Assembly: GCA_024654105.1 (NCBI GenBank)
Contig: JANLID010000247.1
Location: forward strand, 1 to 6,912
Direction: 5' to 3'
Origin: Gallionella sp.
GTDB taxonomy: Bacteria > Pseudomonadota > Gammaproteobacteria > Burkholderiales > Gallionellaceae
Length of the DNA: 6,912 bases
In this document: in pieces, positions 5,262 to 6,912 of the stretch
Numbering within the stretch: the stretch's first letter is position 1
Layout: each line of letters begins with the position of its first letter
Notes under the pieces: model-generated
What the model was told of the DNA's origin: nothing
The model's input: the letters and a program-made list of their open reading frames with translations, nothing else
The model's database searches: none
Position numbers and translations under genes: made by a program

Positions 5262-6863
5262 ATGAAGCTGGCCATCGCGCAAATCAACTGTGTGCTGGGT
5301 GATCTGACCGGGAATGTCGCAAAGATTTTGCAACATGCCGAGCAAGCCAAACAACAAGGCGCGCAACTATTAATCACCCCTGAACTAAGCCTGTGCGGTT
5401 ATCCGCCGGAGGATTTGCTGCTGCGTGACGGTTTTTACCAGGCATGTACACAGGCATTGGTTGATCTTGCCAAAAAAGTATCGGGCATTGCTGTGGTAGT
5501 TGGGCATCCGTATGAATCAAAGGGGGAACGCTATAACGCGGCATCGTTGCTTCGGGATGGTGAAATTGCCGCGACTTATCTCAAACAGGAATTACCCAAT
5601 TATTCGGTATTCGATGAAAAGCGCTATTTCGACCACGGCAGCGAATCTTGCCTGTTTGAAATAGAAGGCATCCGCTTTGCCTTGAATATCTGTGCCGATA
5701 TTTGGGAACCTGATTCAGCCCGTCAGGCGCGCGATGCCGGTGCGCAAGTGCTGCTGGTGCTGAATGCATCGCCTTATGCAATACGCAAGCAGGAATCCCG
5801 TCAATACACCATTCGCGAACGTATCGCGGAAACCGGCATGTCAGTGGTTTACGCCAATCTGGTTGGCGGTCAGGATGAACTGATTTTTGATGGGGCTTCG
5901 TTTGCCATGGATAGTCATGGCACATTGACAGCACAAGCGGCGCAGTTTGAAGAAGATTTACTGATGCTGGATATGCATGATGAGTGCCCGGCAGGCACAA
6001 AGGCGGCGGCATTGAGTGAAGAGGCGGGTATCTATCGCGCCTTGTGTCTCGGTGTGCGCGACTACATTGGCAAGAATCGTTTCCCCGGTGTGTTCTTGGG
6101 ATTATCGGGCGGGATTGATTCAGCGCTGACCCTGGCGATCGCAGTCGATGCACTGGGTGCTGACAAGGTGCATGCGGTCATGATGCCCTCGCCCTATACC
6201 GCGCAGATCAGCCTGGACGATTCGCGTGAGATGGTAAAGATTTTCGGAGTACGCTATGACGAATTTTCCATCGAGCCGATGTTTCAGAGTTATTTGAACA
6301 CCTTGAGTACCGTTTTCGCCGGGCGTCCCATAGATGCGACTGAAGAGAATTTGCAGGCGCGCATCCGTGGCGCTTTGCTGATGGCACTGTCCAACAAGTT
6401 TGGTTCGCTGGTGCTGACCACCGGCAACAAGTCCGAAATGACCGTGGGTTATGCCACGCTTTATGGCGATATGGCGGGGGGATTCGCGGTGCTGAAGGAC
6501 GTCAGTAAAACGCTGGTGTATCGCCTGGCACGCTATCGGAATACGCTGAGCAAGGTGATTCCGGAGCGCATCATTACTCGCCCACCCAGTGCCGAATTGC
6601 GCGCGGACCAAACCGACCAGGACAGTCTGCCGCCCTACGACGTGCTGGATGCTATCATGGTTTGTTATGTCGAACAGAACCTCGCCATTCCGGAAATCAT
6701 TGCGCGCGGCTACGCCGAAGCCGATGTGCGCCGGGTGGTGCATCTGATTCGCATCAGCGAATACAAACGCCGCCAGTCCGCAGTGGGTATCCGCATTACG
6801 GAACGCAGCTATGGCAAGGACTGGCGCTATCCGATTACGGCGCGTTATCAGGATAACTTCTAA
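5262..6863 (+). CDS. nadE: Glutamine-dependent NAD+ synthetase
   Basis: A 533-aa cytoplasmic enzyme (EC 6.3.5.1) that converts nicotinate adenine dinucleotide to NAD+ with ATP and glutamine, the last step of NAD synthesis. Residues 1-240 are a nitrilase-fold glutaminase with the triad Glu41 (TPELSLCGYPPEDLL), Lys108 (YLKQELPNY) and Cys144 (NICADIWE). Residues 255-533 are the synthetase, with the ATP PP-loop SGGIDS (282-287), TTGNKSE (386-392) and GDMAGGFAVLKD (402-413). It therefore uses glutamine through an internal ammonia channel, unlike the short ammonia-dependent NadE of E. coli. Length is normal for betaproteobacteria. ATG 5262 is preceded by a weak AGG at 5252-5254 and fits the conserved MKLAIAQINC start. 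It stands alone between a terminator and the right edge; a TTGTCA at 5194-5199 is the only -35-like element I see upstream, without a convincing -10. Confidence 0.97.
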   Translation: MKLAIAQINCVLGDLTGNVAKILQHAEQAKQQGAQLLITPELSLCGYPPEDLLLRDGFYQACTQALVDLAKKVSGIAVVVGHPYESKGERYNAASLLRDGEIAATYLKQELPNYSVFDEKRYFDHGSESCLFEIEGIRFALNICADIWEPDSARQARDAGAQVLLVLNASPYAIRKQESRQYTIRERIAETGMSVVYANLVGGQDELIFDGASFAMDSHGTLTAQAAQFEEDLLMLDMHDECPAGTKAAALSEEAGIYRALCLGVRDYIGKNRFPGVFLGLSGGIDSALTLAIAVDALGADKVHAVMMPSPYTAQISLDDSREMVKIFGVRYDEFSIEPMFQSYLNTLSTVFAGRPIDATEENLQARIRGALLMALSNKFGSLVLTTGNKSEMTVGYATLYGDMAGGFAVLKDVSKTLVYRLARYRNTLSKVIPERIITRPPSAELRADQTDQDSLPPYDVLDAIMVCYVEQNLAIPEIIARGYAEADVRRVVHLIRISEYKRRQSAVGIRITERSYGKDWRYPITARYQDNF

Positions 6864-6888
6864 TCCAATTCCATTTGACCGCCAGGTT

Positions 6889-6897
6889 TGATACAAT
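6889..6897 (+). promoter_or_regulatory. Extended -10 promoter element at the right edge
   Basis: TGATACAAT at 6889-6897 fits the extended -10 pattern TGnTATAAT with one mismatch. The matching -35 position (6869-6874, TTCCAT) is poor, which extended -10 promoters tolerate. It begins 26 bases after the nadE stop and points out of the window, so it likely drives the next gene, which is not visible. Confidence 0.4.
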
Positions 6898-6912
6898 GCG
6901 TCGCGTTTTGTA

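Noticed and set aside
6120..6896. Long minus-strand open frame opposite nadE
   Set aside because: It is antisense to the synthetase domain of nadE, whose motifs are all intact. Its composition (His/Arg/Gln-rich) is that of a shadow frame.
6874..6897. TTGACC/TACAAT as a -35/-10 pair after nadE
   Set aside because: The spacer would be about 12 bases, too short for sigma70. Only the extended -10 reading was kept.

Overview
The window looks like chromosomal DNA of a betaproteobacterium. The moderately high GC content, the two-domain glutamine-dependent NadE, the OprF/OmpA-type C-terminal domain and the MacB-type exporter all fit, and something near the Nitrosomonadales/Gallionellaceae is my guess. 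That placement is inference, because no rRNA or other marker gene is present.

Left part (1-975, minus strand). This is the accessory-looking end. A fragment resembling the C-terminal HNH tail of a DUF262-type (GmrSD-like) protein runs off the left edge without a start. Next to it is a compact two-gene unit: a 74-aa protein of unknown function and a 159-aa nucleotidyltransferase-fold protein, overlapping by 8 bases. A plausible promoter whose -10 lies inside a 6-8-6 inverted repeat precedes the pair. Together they look like a candidate toxin-antitoxin or defence-type module.

Middle-left (975-4058, minus strand). A tight three-gene operon encodes a periplasmic adaptor, a MacB/LolD-type ABC ATPase and a MacB/FtsX-type permease. 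The first gap is 28 bp and the second junction is an ATGA overlap. This is a complete inner-membrane tripartite efflux core. No outer-membrane channel or local regulator is seen, so the substrate cannot be told.

Middle (4059-4534). A roughly 400-bp region between divergent genes holds a candidate promoter for the exporter, a 10-bp perfect inverted repeat, and a 13-bp dyad. On its right is a strong ribosome binding site feeding a start codon whose frame soon closes.

Middle-right (4468-5181, plus strand). An OmpA-family gene has lost its beta-barrel. What looks like a frame-scrambled signal peptide is joined almost directly to the last barrel strand, the Pro/Ala/Val linker and a full peptidoglycan-binding domain. 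In that domain the usual GHTD aspartate is cysteine. A strong intrinsic terminator with a GCAA tetraloop follows.

Right (5262-6863, plus strand). An intact nadE encodes the amidotransferase-synthetase that makes NAD+ in the last step of its biosynthesis. An extended -10 promoter element at the right edge probably serves the next gene outside the window.
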